This document shows positions 33,484 to 46,223 of a DNA stretch of 64,000 nt, one piece after another. This stretch comes from Tetragonia tetragonoides (taxonomy: Eukaryota > Streptophyta > Magnoliopsida > Caryophyllales > Aizoaceae), in contig CM076154.1 of assembly GCA_038025085.1 (NCBI GenBank), positions 31,674,501 to 31,738,500 on the forward strand, given 5' to 3'. Made by a program: the position numbers and the translations under genes. How positions within the stretch are numbered: position 1 is the stretch's first letter; every line of letters begins with the position of its first letter. Below the pieces are notes generated by a model. It saw only the letters and a program-made list of their open reading frames with translations. It was not told where the DNA came from and ran no database searches.

Positions 33484-36400
33484 ATTCATTCAATTTTCAC
33501 CACCCACTTAAATTCCCAGCTAATCTTCAATTGAAGAGGTAATGTTTCAAGTTTCAATTTTTTTTTTCTTACCTATATTAATGATCCTGATCTGTGTGTA
33601 ATTGCTAGTGAATCCATTCATGTAATTTGGATTGTTTTCTGAAGTTTTGATGTTGGTGTTACTTGAGTTTGTTTATTTTTATTTATTGTCTGTGTTTGCA
33701 TCTGGGTATTGATTGATTATCCTGATCTGGTGGAATTGTTGAACAAGGTTTCATTTGATGAGTTTAGATTGAGAATAAATCTTGGTGACATTGATGCTGC
33801 CACTTCTGGTGGGGTTTGTGTAGCCAGAAATTTTACTAAGAGGGATCTATGCATTGTTAAAACACATTTTTTTCAAAGAATGAGGTATAATTTTATTTGT
33901 AGTGAGGACTATATGGCATTGGCTCCACATTGACTTGTTGCCAGTTGGTTTTTGGATGGGCAATCACTTGACTTGGATGTGGTGTTGCTCGCCTTTATCA
34001 ATCCAGGCTCATTAGAAGTTTATGGATTGTGATTTCATAATGTAGATTTTAAATGCACATTAAAGGATGTGGGGGGGGGGGGGTGAACCTTCAGAATGTA
34101 GCTCAACCATTGGGTTAGGAAGATTAGATGTTGTTTTCATTGTCATGAATTGACTATAGGATATGGAAATTTCAACCATCATAATGTAGCTCCACCATTG
34201 GATTAGGAAAATAAAATGTTGCTTTCATTGTCATTAACTGACTATCGGATATGGAAATTTCATAATGGCATGAACGAGGCAAGAGGTCAAGAATTCTAAG
34301 ATATATTGGTTTTCTGTGATCAGGTCTTTGCTCAGTAGCTTAGTAGAATTAATTATGTCAATTTCATGTGATGTCTGAATAGTGAATAGGGGGATAACTT
34401 GTGTCCTGAAATGCCATAATTTCTGCATAGTTTTTGAACTTAAATCTGTGCATTTAATGCAAACAAAGTATCCGTTAGTTAAGATGTTCTAATCAACTTT
34501 TACTCCTGAGAGGTCCTTTTTTGTTGAATATTCATCAAGATATGGTTCCCTCTTGAGGGTAAGTGAGCAAATCTTCTTTTCATTTTAGGCATCGTATTTG
34601 CCTATTTGGAGTTTAAGTGAGTGCATTTAATGCAAAAAATAGTATTCACTGGTCAGTATATTTCTACCCAACTTTATAACTGAGAAGTCCATTTTCTGGA
34701 TATACTACATCAATTAGTGGTGACCCCTTGGCTACTATAGAGCAGTTACCTTTTCATGATTGACTTGCAGATTTGGAAATGAAGACCAAGAATTCAAGAT
34801 TGTATGACTTAGGTGGCTTTTGCTAGATGCTAAACTGATTTACCTGTCTATTTTTCTTGTCAGAATGTGCGGCAAAAATGTGCTCCTGAATCCTGATAGC
34901 TCCCTGGCCAACCAAAAAGAAAGAAAAAATGTTAACTACTGTGATTACTATTAAGTCCTTTATAGTAATTAAACTATATCTCCAGTAGCTATGTTTGGAC
35001 AACTTTGAACCATTTAGGCATATTGTCAACTGCTGATATGATAGTTTGCTTGTTGAAGGTTGTCTCAGTATCATAATATGGTCAAGTTAAGGATATTTGA
35101 TCAGTAGTGGAGTGACCATATATCGTCATTATGCTATGTACTCTTAGAGAATGACCTTTTATGGAGTCTTTGTTGCCTAGCTAAACTTCAAATCATTGGT
35201 TCCGTGAACCCTTAAAGCTTGCTCTTTTGCTTCAAGATAACTTCCTCCTCTTTTTTGTTTATCTACTTTGACTCAACTTTCTGTTGAGAACTTGATCAAC
35301 TAGTTACGTTGAACTTTATTGTGGATGAAGCCTGTGGCGAATTAGGAATTTGCATGTAGAGCTATTATTTTTACGCAATGTTGCCAGGGGTCACAATGGC
35401 ATAGACTATGCTCTCTCTGCTGTTGTAAATACCTCTGTTTTCCTTGCTTGCATCATAATTCCATAGCTTGTGGAATGCATCTGTTTTCCCTGCTTGCAAT
35501 CATAGTTCCATATCTTGTGGAATACATGATCATGAAACGGTCTTCAGTATGATTACAAATGGGGATCTTCATGTCTCTACTAGCTTTCCTTTTTTCTGGG
35601 TGTGATGAGAAATTTGGAGTATTCATGGTATAATTAGATTTTACATTTACCTGGGGTTTCACAAAAAAAAAAAAAAGAAAAAAAAAATTCTCCCTGGTGC
35701 TCTCCTGGTAATTGCCATGGAAAATGGTCAAACATTTAGAGTTTGTGAAGACTTTGTTAGCAGAGTAAAATGCTTTGTCTTTCTTACATCATTACTATGT
35801 AGGGAAGGGGAAGAAGGATACAGTCTCTCTTGAAGAATATTGTCCTCTAGATCTGTATTTTAAAAGCGATATGTTTGAGAGAGGATAGTCCATGATGGCT
35901 AAAGAGTCATTTGTATTTCTGAAGTACAGCAGAAACAAGAAAACTCTGCTGTGTCTACTTGGTAATAGTTTAATCGTCAAGCAGAAACAAGAAACTCCCA
36001 TAAGTAGTCTCAGATTTTAGAAGCAGTTTAAATCAATTGAGTACATTTGGTTTAAATCTGCCTTTTTCTGCGACCTTTTTTCTTCCAGTTTCACTTCTTG
36101 GCGTGCACAACTGTTTACTGTTCCCTTGCTTTGGTACTTACAACCTCTTTGTGCTCATATATTGCAGGTTGCTATGTGTAATATGTTTCATCTCACAGAC
36201 GGCCTTGACAAAAACATCTACTCAGCAGCTTGATCATGTTTGGAATATACTACATCTCCATGGAGCTATTATTGGTATTGAATTATTAATAGCTTCTTGT
36301 CCTTGACAATTTTGTATCTTTAGCACTCCATGTCATGTAATCCAACCTTGTTGTCGAACATATCAATATCAGCAATCAGATTGTTCTTCGAGTATTGTCC

Positions 36401-37164
36401 TGTTTTGGATCTTTCTTTATATGCAGTAGACCTGCCAGTGGCGGGATTCACACTGGGTGATGGTGGCAGTGTTGAGTCTCCCTGTTTTGGGAACTAAGTT
36501 CCATATGGTCCTAGACTGAAATCAGATTTGCTGTTTAACGCAGAGTACAGCAGCTTTGGTGATGGAAATACCTGACCCTTAGACGCGTCAATACGAGACT
36601 TCTGTTAGCTCTTACTCTACCTGATAGTGTCGAGAAAGAACTCTGAGCTATGGCTATCAAAGTAGCATCTTCTTACTTCTAATTTCTTTGGTAATACTTA
36701 GATACCAAGCCGAGGAGTCTTGACTCTTGAGTCTCTTCTATTTGTAAGTTACGAGTTCTCTTTCAAGCAATTCTTCTCTCGGGAATGAAGTCTGTGAGTC
36801 TGTGTAATGGTTATACACCACAATAGCTGCCTTCAGGCATCGGAATCAGAATCAGAATCAGAATCATATGGCATTCAAAGAAGGCGCATACCAAAAGTAT
36901 CGCTAGCTAAGTCTTTTAGGCGAAACCAAGTGATTACATCCTCCTACAATAATATCCAATTGTAGCACAATTAGGTGAAAGCACTTGAGCCTTGAGGAGT
37001 ATTATTGAAGACAAACACAAAGGAAGCTCAGTATGGTGCACAAAGGGATACATACTATACTAGTACTAGTAATTATTTTCATCACCTCCTTTTGTACTAC
37101 AAGTTCTTATTTAAAGATTAGATGGAACTAATTAGAGGAGATGGTCATAAAATTACATTGGCTC
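33484..37164. other. Long stretch without a recognisable coding gene
   Basis: The left part may be 3' UTR with introns of the small membrane protein gene: GAAGAG|GTAATG occurs at about 33535, and intron-like T-rich sequence follows. Other content is a G12 run at 34072-34083, an 88-bp tandem duplication (34095-34270), poly-A near 35660-35690 and a GAATCA repeat at 36840-36866. The patch 36420-36800 is less AT-rich and could be exon or non-coding RNA. No protein could be supported. Confidence 0.45.
34095..34270. repeat. Tandem duplication, period 88 bp
   Basis: AATGTAGCTC(A/C)ACCATTGG starts at 34095 and 34183. Both copies end in GGATATGGAAATTTCA. They diverge at about one base in ten. Confidence 0.8.
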
Positions 37165-37604
37165 TCAAATACAGAAGTACATAAAGAAGAAGAGAGTGCA
37201 TTTGCCACAACAATAGCCTTTCAAAGTGGGATTACAGGGTATTCCCGATGGTTCACAATGTTGGAGTCTCTGCTTCTCATTCTCTTGGGACATTGTCATT
37301 TCATGATTTCCCGGCAACGACGAAATAGCATTAGCAACCTTTTCCTCTTCATGTGCTTTGAGCGTTACCTCCACAACTTCTTTGATTAATTCTCTATCCG
37401 CTCTGCTTACCGACGTGTTTGCAAATGTCGGAACTTCAATTCATACATAATACAATTGTAAAGATCAATATGGAACAGACCAATTCGAAAAACGTAAAGA
37501 TAACATACTAATGAATAGAAGAAGGAGAAACCTGGAACAGCGAGCAACAGAAGAGCAACAACAAATTTGAAGTCGCTCAATGAAGAAGCTCCCATTGCAT
37601 TCAA
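37165..37604 (-). CDS. Secreted Cys-rich peptide precursor with knottin-like spacing, two exons
   Basis: Exons are 37532-37604 and 37165-37433 (GT/AG, phase 1). They join to 113 codons, or 110 if the second ATG at 37595 is used. Residues 1 to about 29 form a signal peptide (FKFVVALLLLAV then PTFA). An acidic, Cys-free stretch of about 55 residues follows, like a propeptide. The last 30 residues hold six cysteines spaced C-x6-C-x7-CC-x2-C-x8-C (start HCEPSGIPC, then GYCCGKC). This resembles the C-x6-C-x8-CC-x3-C-x10-C of Caryophyllales knottin antimicrobial peptides. The loops are shorter and the tail is unusually aromatic, so membership is a hypothesis. TATATAAG lies about 20 bases upstream on the minus strand. 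Confidence 0.55.
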
Positions 37605-37997
37605 TTATCTTATATATGATCTTCTTATGGAATTGGAGCACAACATTATTTGCTGCTTCTTATTTATACCCTCCATAATCATGGTCACACATTATATATT
37701 TATCAATATTAAATTCACTTATTTCTTTTCTCATATGTTTTCCTGTCGTATCATCACTACTAATTAAGTAGAGTTTAATATTGGATGTACAATTGCATCA
37801 CGTCTAGTTTTAGTAACAGTCACCATTGGTTTTGAATGAAGAAATTTAGTTACTTGTAAACTTGTAATTTGTAAACAACTACATGAAAGTTGAATGACCA
37901 ATAGTCAGGCGTAAAGTTCAGTTTTACTAAGACGTACTATTGATTGGTACGACATACTCACGCCTATCTCTAAAACACAAATTTTTTTTGCAAGACG
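37605..37997. other. Intergenic between the Cys-rich peptide gene and a SINE
   Basis: AT-rich, likely the promoter of the minus-strand peptide gene at its left end. No frame of merit. Confidence 0.45.
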
Positions 37998-38011
37998 ATC
38001 TTTTAGTGAAA

Positions 38012-38211
38012 CATAACCAAGGAGGTGTGGTTGAGTAGTAGGGACTCATCCATCCTTAACCAAGGTCAAGGGTTCGAATCTCGCCTTGGGCATGGAGCAA
38101 CTTTAAAATTCTTTGGCTAGCTGTCCCATCCTTTGAAGTGCCTACAAGCCAGCGCGGAGGATAGTCACTGTGGTCAACGGTGAATACCCTTGGTCGTGAA
38201 CCAAAAAAAAA
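38012..38211 (+). mobile_element. tRNA-derived SINE, family B
   Basis: Perfect 14-bp target duplications ATCTTTTAGTGAAA flank it (37998-38011, 38212-38225). The head carries a box A-like TGTGGTTGAGTAGTAGG and a clear box B GGTTCGAATCTCG about 45 bases later. The tail is a short A run (38203-38211). Body length is about 200 bp. Fresh-looking duplications suggest a recent insertion. Confidence 0.9.
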
Positions 38212-38225
38212 ATCTTTTAGTGAAA

Positions 38226-39108
38226 GATGAGTCATAGTTTCTTATTAGTGACTCCTCATTAAGGCTATCATGGTTTTCTCGACTTTCAATAATAATAATA
38301 AATAAATAAATAAATAATCAAGATTTTAAGTTTTGTCTAGAAATATCAAAATAAATTTCTCTCAGATTTCAGAACCCGTAGAAGTCATAACATACATAAG
38401 AAGAGTACGACTCCACGACCGTGGTCCCATCTTCACCATGAAAATAATTCAATGATAAAACATGTTTCAAAATTTCATGCATCCTGTGATCCTGCACTAT
38501 ACTCATCTTGAAGGAAAAATGAGCTGGGTTCTCAACAATGACCTGAGTTCAAGTTTTATTTTTACCAAAGTCGGAGATTACTTTGCCTTTCAAAATAAAA
38601 ATATCTTGACGGAAAAATTGTTTCGATATTCTATATAAAACCCCTAAGCCTGAAATTGTTGGCGGATAAAATTATACAAATCAGGGCTCATAAACTTCAT
38701 AAAAGCAGGAAATGGAGTAGCAGAAAATAGATTGCAACGGCTGAAATAGTCTGAAACTGTAGTGAAATCAGAGTTTGTCAAATAAAAATGACAAATGCCT
38801 TATATACACAAGGGCCCTGTACCAGAAAGAGGATTTGAAATACAACAGGAAGAACAATAACATAGCTACAACAAAATTGATACATTTTCATAATGTGAAA
38901 GGGGATACATAAAAGTTTACCATTTGTCGACTTACATTCTTTACATTCTCAGTGAGCACAAAGAAATTGTTGCAAGAAAGCAGGAAAGTCCTGGCTTAAA
39001 CCCTTCGCGACATGCAACTTTTCCAGGAACTACTTGCGGTTCCTGGATCTCGCGGAAACCATGCGAAGTCTAGCTCCTATGCCGTACTTCAAAACTTAAA
39101 GTAATGGG
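38226..39108. other. Intergenic, 3' flank of the PP2C gene
   Basis: Nothing is recognised except a short (AATA)n at 38285-38320. The part next to 39108 is probably the PP2C 3' UTR. Confidence 0.5.
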
Positions 39109-42100
39109 TTATGAGTTTGGCCTTTCCCCTGAAAATCTAGGGAGCTGAACAAGCGAATTGACGCGTGTTACCCCTTCCAAACCTGACCAATTTTGATCTT
39201 CGGTTAAGACCGTTTCTACAGTTGGAACTACTTCCACTGGTAATCTTCTGAAAGAGTCATTCTCGTCTGATGATCTCACGGTCATATTCCTCTGGAAAGA
39301 TGGCTCTGAGTTCTGCCCATCATCTAATTCCATTGCAGCACCAGAATGATTGCTCTGGATGGTTGCTGAAGAGAAGCCTTGCTCGTCATAATCCGATTCT
39401 GTGTCCATTTTCCCATCCAAGAATAAACAAACAACGGCACAGTCGTCCATCTTGGAAGTTGGATACTTGAGCTTCCATTCATGGGCAGCTGATTCAACCA
39501 GTAGACGTGCTGCTGATGCCCTGGAGGGAGCTGAGGATACGATCTCTACCACGTCCTCGTTACTCAACACATCCCAAACCTGCCAATACAAATCCAAATG
39601 TAAATAGTATGACCATGAACTTAGCTACGACTTCACAAAAGCACTATGAAAAATTATGTGCATACAAGTCATGGGCTTTGGCAACAAGTCTGGGACAACC
39701 CTATCCTTGACCTTGATGTCAGACAAGCAAGGCTGCTTTGTTTAATTTCTTTCCTTTCTTTATATCATGATTCATCTTTGTTCTAAAAGTTAATATACAA
39801 TAATACTGCAGAACAGAAAGAACTAGCACTAGATTTTCAAGTATAAATCTTAAGAACCCACAAAAAAATCCGTTCTGCCAATTGGGCGACTAAATTTGTA
39901 CCTTTATTCTTTAGATCAACCTAGGACAGGACAAACCATAGAACTTATGCATACATACAAACTTGATTCAGCTTTATATATTAATAATTCTGTACACTAT
40001 TTTACAAGAGTATAGCATCCACGATCCACCTTGCAACCAATATAGTTGGTAAGCTCCTCTTCTTGAGTCTCCCAAATCCATCCCCAAAAGTATTATGAAA
40101 TGTTAGGTCCTATGTCTTTTTGCAAATGTTTGTAGAGGCATGTACACAACCATATACTAGGATGTTTATAGATACTATCCCTAGCAGATAACCGCTCAAA
40201 ATATGTTGAGGTTAACCTTCTTCATGAGTACAACTACTTTTTGACTCAAATTAGAGCCATATCAAATACAGGTTTCAGGACCACAACCAACCACAATGAC
40301 TTATCAACAGTTCGTTCCAACTACCAAAAAAAAATATCCCCATATTCACTACAAAGGGGACCACCTTCCTCAGTAATAAAAGGAGTGGTTGGATATCTAC
40401 AAACAGTAACATATTTCTGTATATTGGGTAAAAATCCTCTAAAAAGAGGATTAAAATCATCAGCAAATACTAAGCGTATGCAGGGATCGTTATTTGGGGA
40501 TCGTTATTTGAAAAAGAATAAAGCCAAAGCTGAACTTAACAAGATCCATGGAGACTACTACAGAACTTCTACCGAACTCCTTGCTTGCACAATCAATACA
40601 ATAAACATGTCCCAATGTCTCATATCTTGCAGTGTGCTGCACTGATCAAATTTTACCTACGTTAGAAAGGCCATCTAAGTTTACATCTGTGTTCATGTCA
40701 CCTTATCCATAGAAATGACTATCTTGGTTCCAAGAATAGGGAGCTAAAATATAGATAAAACGATCAGTAGCACTTACCTAATTTTCTGTCAAACCCAAAG
40801 AAAAGAAAAATATAATAAAATAAAGTTAGGGCTTATTTGGACAATGAAATATGCCCGAAACTAATTTTCTGTTTTATCAATATCAAAATCATAAAAAGTA
40901 AGGCTTGTTTTACACTTAGAAACATATCCAATTTCAAGATACTAATTTCAATTTGGTACCTCATAACATTTTCCACCAGGAAAAGTATTATTTTGCGAGG
41001 TGCACCAGTCACAAATGATCAAATAGCAGCTCATTTGTTCTTCATGACCCTTATCTAAGTAATACAACCCCTGAACGTTTCATTGATTTTTGAATTCTAG
41101 AACAGACTACAAAGAGAAAAGACGAACGTTGCCAGAAGTAACCCTAGCACATGTGAGATGATTTGTCTTATACAGTTATACTAATATTCTACAATGCAAA
41201 ATGAGATTAATATTCAATAAAAAAGCACAAATCAGAGAGCAGATGACAACACAATAAGATGATCAATCCCAGCCCATGCTATGAAGCAACATAGCTCTGA
41301 AGAAAACATTAGAGACAAGTAGTAATTTCAGGGGAACCAACAGAGCATGTGTTCTTAGCCAATCAATGAAAATACAAACTAATTTTTCCTCAAACCTTGC
41401 CCCTAAGCTTGAGGGGGTGGTCCCAATGAGGCACAAGTTGAAACGAATGAACGACTACAGTATGTCCCACTTGCCTAATCTCCTCTCAGAAATCTCATAC
41501 GAGATCATGTGATTAAAGCTAATTAAAGTGACAATGTCAGAGTTTTGATTAAGGTGAGAGCTCCCATGCTGTATCCACTGGATCCCAGTGATGGTCCAGT
41601 GGTCATCGTGAACTCATTATTCACTGAGGCAAATCATAGCCTTTTCTCTGGGAAAGTTGTTAATATAAATCATGCTGTATAACAACATATTAAAGTGAAA
41701 CTGCAAAAGCATCCTGCTAGCTAGCGTAGCCATCCATGTGAAAGTCAAAGACTAGAGACTCTTACTATTAATAGAACACTCCCTTTCTGAGATTATCTGA
41801 AGACTAAACAAATCAGAGTCTAAGACCCTTATTTGAAGTTGGGGATAGGATAGTGGGATATTTGCCTTGTACACTGCTGTTAACTAACCTACAGGTCAAA
41901 CTCACTTAATTTGTCATAGCCACACCTATATCCTAACATAACACCAATTCTACAATCTCATTGATTAAATTTGAAGGGACAAGAAAATCAGGAAATTTGT
42001 GCTACTTAACATGCAGCATATTTGCAAAAGCATCAACAGTAGCAGAGAATCAACAAAGCAACTGAAATTTACCCCATCTGAAGCCAACACAATGAACTGA

Positions 42101-43297
42101 TCCCTATCTGTCAGAGTCCTATGAGCAAATTCAGGTACAGAGATAACCCCATACTCCTTCAAACAAAAATCACCAAATGCTCGAGCCATCGCTAGCCCAG
42201 GGGCATCATCAAATGGTAGCCAAACTCTAGGAACTTCAGGCTCATCTTGCAACGCAAAAACCCTGCCTTTGCACCGTTTTATCCTTTCAGCTTCTCCTAC
42301 ATTATGTTGTGTTAAAAATTAATTAGATATGCTCAAAGAGTGCACACCCACAACATTAAATTACATTAGAACATACTTGGCAAATCCGGTTTAAGATCAA
42401 CAGTCAACTGGATTGCTACTAAAGCTCCATTACTGTCCTTGGATCCCATAATTGCCCGAGAATCCCCAATGTATCCCATGAACAGATTTAAACCCTTGCA
42501 ATGACAAATTAAATATGGGACATAAGTTCCAAATAAGGAAAAAAAATTCCCAACATAATGGACAATAATAGGAGAGAGTGGACAATGATGTACTTGTTTC
42601 ACAATGGTAACAGCAGTGCTCCCACTGCAAAAGCAATCCAAGTTAGGATGTGATCTCAACTCTTTATCCATAGCCTTGTATGATTTAAGAAAAGTATCCC
42701 TCCACAACGAACTGATCTTATCCTCAACTGAATCTTCTTTCTCAGCCTCTACACCGTCAGACTTAAGATCTCCATTACAACAAGTAGCACCTGAACCACC
42801 ATCTTTTGTCTGACAAGAGTTTAAGAATGACAACAGCTTTAAGGGCAAAGTATCCCTCACTTTACGAGCAACAAGATGACCATGTGGGCCATGCCCATCA
42901 AATACACCACAAAATGTCACATCTTCCATAAAATCCTACATTGCAAAAGATTCAAAAGTTAGCAAAGTATTAGATCTCAAAACATAGATCAAACACACAA
43001 ACACCGAACCAATTAAATCGAATGTTGAAAAGTACTTACTTCCCACACTATCATGGCATCCTGGTTTATCCCCTTGCGACCCTGCTGCGTGAATATACAA
43101 GAACTGCGACTCTTTCCATTCATGAAGATTCGATTTGGTATCGACGCCAAATGCTGCAACGTCGCAATATGGTCGGAGAACGTTCTCTTATTCCTCCTAC
43201 CACACAATCCCATCCCTAAGCAAGAAGAGGACACTGCTTCTCCATGGCTTCCACTACTACAGGTACTCTGACTACTAGTTGAAACACAGCCTCCCAT
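39109..43297 (-). CDS. Protein phosphatase 2C, clade E type, five exons
   Basis: A Mg/Mn-dependent Ser/Thr phosphatase of the plant PP2C family. Exons are 43040-43297, 42594-42935, 42377-42494, 42073-42296 and 39109-39579. All junctions are GT/AG and in phase, giving 470 residues. The N-terminus MGGCVSTSS is an N-myristoylation signal (with Cys4 a possible palmitoylation site), so membrane attachment is expected. Metal and catalytic motifs are VFDGHGPHG (D99-G102), GYIGDSRAIMG (about 207-217), ARAFGDFCLKEYG, ASDGVWDVLSN (D313-G314) and MDDCAVV (D359-D360). The C-terminal 110 residues end NWSGLEGVTRVNSLVQLPRF, as in Arabidopsis PP2C 33-like proteins. The last intron is long (39580-42072). The upstream ATG at 43321 is less likely because it would bury the myristoylation site. 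Confidence 0.93.
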
Positions 43298-44608
43298 TTT
43301 CTTCAAACCCAGAATCAACACATTGGATGAATGTTCAACTGAAAGAAGATTATTCCTCCTATAAATATAGATCTAAATTAAAATAATATTGTTCAAGTCG
43401 TACAGTCAACCCAACCAAAGACTATCTACACCAAAACTTCTCGAACTTGGGGAACTAGAACACGCCACGCGTCATAGAAATTAACAAATTGGCAAAACGA
43501 AGACTCATCTAAACTTGGTCAAATGTGGATCCATCAAAGGTACGTGAACTAATAGCAATACTAGCTTAACATCACAATGATAGCATTTTAAAAACACCAA
43601 AAACCCATTAGTTTATTGTACAATATTCCCTTAAGAACTAATAAGAACACAGAAAATGACCCAAAATAGATACACAAACTCACCCTACCCCCTTACCAAA
43701 TAAATCAAAAAGTATATAGTACTATAATAATTTATCCCATGTGAACAACCATTAGAATATACACCATAGTGTCCTGATCATGTTGTATTTCATAGCATAT
43801 CACTAATTTTGAAACAAGTTCAGGATTTTCCCAATTTTTGTACTAAAAAATAGCAGACACCCAGAATATAAAATTCACAGAAAATTAAGAATCAAAATAC
43901 TGACAGCATGTAACTCAACAGATAATTGTTACATACTTTACTTAAGAGTGAAAATCGGTCTAAGCAGCAACTAAATCAAGCAATATAATTATACTTTATA
44001 AATGAAGACACCCAAATACAGCATGCTTCACACTTCCACAACCCAAAAATAAAGCAATTTCATAGCTTTAATGCATCAAATTAATAATAATGATGATAAT
44101 AAAATGAAAAAAAGACATAAACTTTGAGGAGAAAACTCACCTTATGTTTTAGCAGATGGGTATCCAAAGACAGATTCAAAAATGGAACTGAGGATGAGAA
44201 ATTATGGGGAAAAAAAGTTAGAGAGAGAAAGAGGAAGCAAAACTAAAATGAAACAGGAGAAAAAGCAGAAAAAGACGAGAAAAAGTTGGGGGATATTGTC
44301 AAAGCACTACAATCTGATAAAATCGAGGGGAAGAAAAATAAAAAGAGCAAAAAAGGTGAAAGACCACATGAGATCCACCACCAACCAAAAAAAAAAAAAA
44401 TCAATTCACAAACACCCAAAAAAAAAGAAAAAAAAGAAACCCAAGTACCCAACAAAAGTGATAAAGAAAAAATGTGTAAAGTTTGAATATTTCAGATAGA
44501 GAAGCAGTAATGAAAATTCAAGTGTTTCATACTTGACGCAAGTAAACACTTAAAAAGAGAGATGGAGTATAAAAGAGAGAGACCTGTAGATCAGGGAAGC
44601 TTTGAAGT

Positions 44609-44609
<1 letters not shown>

Positions 44610-44650
<41 letters not shown>
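44610..44650. repeat. (GA)n microsatellite
   Basis: Near-perfect GA repeat, CT in the PP2C transcript direction. Confidence 0.9.
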
Positions 44651-44653
<3 letters not shown>

Positions 44654-44714
44654 AGAGAGGTGGAGAGAAATGGTGCATTGATTGCAGAAAGTATTTTTGA
44701 CAGGGGAGAAGAGT

Positions 44715-44716
<2 letters not shown>

Positions 44717-44759
<43 letters not shown>
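44717..44759. repeat. (GA)n microsatellite
   Basis: A second GA repeat about 70 bp from the first, CT in the PP2C direction. Confidence 0.9.
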
Positions 44760-44762
<3 letters not shown>

Positions 44763-45099
44763 GAGTTTACTGTTAGGCTGGATTTGGAGAAGCCCGGGGT
44801 TGATATGATGATAGGGGATGGATATCAACTTTTTGGTTTTTTGGTTTGGAGATGAGAGGACCAACAACATCTTTCTCACTTCATCATCATCAATTATTTT
44901 TCATAATTTTCATTTCATAATATTAATTTGGTTGGCCCATTACCCAATTGGTAATTTAAAAATTATATAATCTTTTTTTTGGTGAAATAGTGCTTAAACA
45001 TAGAGGAATGGAATTAGAATTTGTAGTCGGAATATGGGACAAAATGAAATGCGGAAAGGAATAAAAAAGAATTTAGTGGTCGTTTGGTTGACATGAATT

Positions 45100-45423
45100 T
45101 AATACGGGATGCATTTTGCTATTAGGGACTTCACTAATGTAAATACAAGTACAAAAATAATTTGCTACCAATGTTTTGACAGATAATTTTGCACCAACAA
45201 AGACACTTAAAAGTTTACAAATGAAAACTGTTTTGCTACTAATATATACACTAATCACCTACTTTGATTGTCATACGAAAAACTACTTTTCGATAAAAAC
45301 GAAGATAACTTTTCGATATACACGAAGTTTTCTCGTATTTACTAGGAACAGACTTTGCTCTTCGCCGGAAAAATAATTAGAAAAAATGGTGTAAAGCTTT
45401 GCTGGAAATATATGGGTGCAGAA
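45100..45423 (+). repeat. Dispersed 320-bp repeat, copy 1 (partner at 63318-63635, inverted)
   Basis: The sequence from GCATTTTGCTA to GTGTAAAGCTTTGC matches the reverse complement of 63318-63635 with scattered substitutions. Both copies keep one open frame of 66-67 codons (45176-45376 here) starting MTDNFA and ending SPEK. A 3-base in-frame length difference separates the two. No known protein is recognised and the frame may be incidental. Confidence 0.8.
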
Positions 45424-45972
45424 TATTGAATTTAAACTCTACATCTCAATTTTCACAGAATGGGGAAAGTTAGGAAGGTGCTTACTTAGATCCTCTAATT
45501 AAGTAAGTGGAACTTGTCGTTGCAAGTTACTTTGTGTATTTAGCCAAACAACATTTTGCACTTTCCATAAAAAATTTTGAATCTCAGAAATTAAAAGTTT
45601 TTGAGAATTGCAACTTCCCATAATAAACGAAACCACCACTAAGAGAAAGCAATGGAAAGGACTATGACGAAATGCAGAATATAAATAATAATGCTGAAAA
45701 GAACAATGCCTGATACCCTAAAGTATCATAAATTCTTGCCTACTTTCATGATTAGGAAGGATTCTAATCTCATCATGAGATAATATTAAATGTGCAAGTG
45801 GGGGAGGGGGAAAGAGAGAGAGAGTGGTGAGGAAGGAGAGAGAAAGGAAGAGGAAGGAGAGAAAGAGTAGGAAGGTTCCAACTTTTGAGATCATAATTTA
45901 ACCATTGCTAAAGTATGGATCGAACTACCTATAATATCCAATATCAAAAATTTAAATTGATTGCTTTTAGGA
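45424..45972. other. Intergenic, purine-rich, no gene seen
   Basis: Apart from a GA- and GGAAG-rich tract at 45795-45875 nothing is recognised. Confidence 0.5.
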
Positions 45973-45985
45973 TAAAATAATTTCT

Positions 45986-46210
45986 TTTTTTCTTGTCAAA
46001 AAGAGTGTACAAGTGAATGGCGACCGATTCACCCTCATTACGTCATATTCGGACTCTCGTGTTCAACCGTGAACATATCAGACTAATTGATAGTTCTTAG
46101 ATACTAGCAGACACAAGGCATAGTGGAGAATGGTGATTCGAACTCATGACCTTGCCTTACCAAATCACTAGGGAGTACGTGTAGAACCACTATACCACCA
46201 CCCTTGTTGG
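45986..46210 (-). mobile_element. tRNA-derived SINE, family A copy 2
   Basis: Target duplications TAAAATAATTTCT flank it (45973-45985, 46211-46223). The T run at the left edge is the reversed tail. Box B on the minus strand is AGTTCGAATCACC. It shares AGAGTGTACAAGTGAATGGCGA and the ACCACTATACCACC end with the copy at 23688-23860, but has an extra segment in the middle. Confidence 0.8.
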
Positions 46211-46223
46211 TAAAATAATTTCT

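Larger units (their letters stand above)
43298..45099 (-). other. 5' leader and promoter region of the PP2C gene
   Basis: No other gene is seen. The minus strand has two long CT tracts (44610-44650 and 44717-44759) that probably belong to the leader or core promoter. Intron-like sequence lies between them and the ATG. Translations of the GA and A-rich plus strand (44182-44499) are low complexity. Confidence 0.5.

Noticed and set aside
33709..33933. 74-codon plus-strand frame downstream of the small membrane protein
   Set aside because: No recognisable domain, no supporting context; more likely intron or UTR sequence.
44182..44499. Lys-rich plus-strand frame
   Set aside because: Low-complexity A/G sequence, antisense to the PP2C leader.
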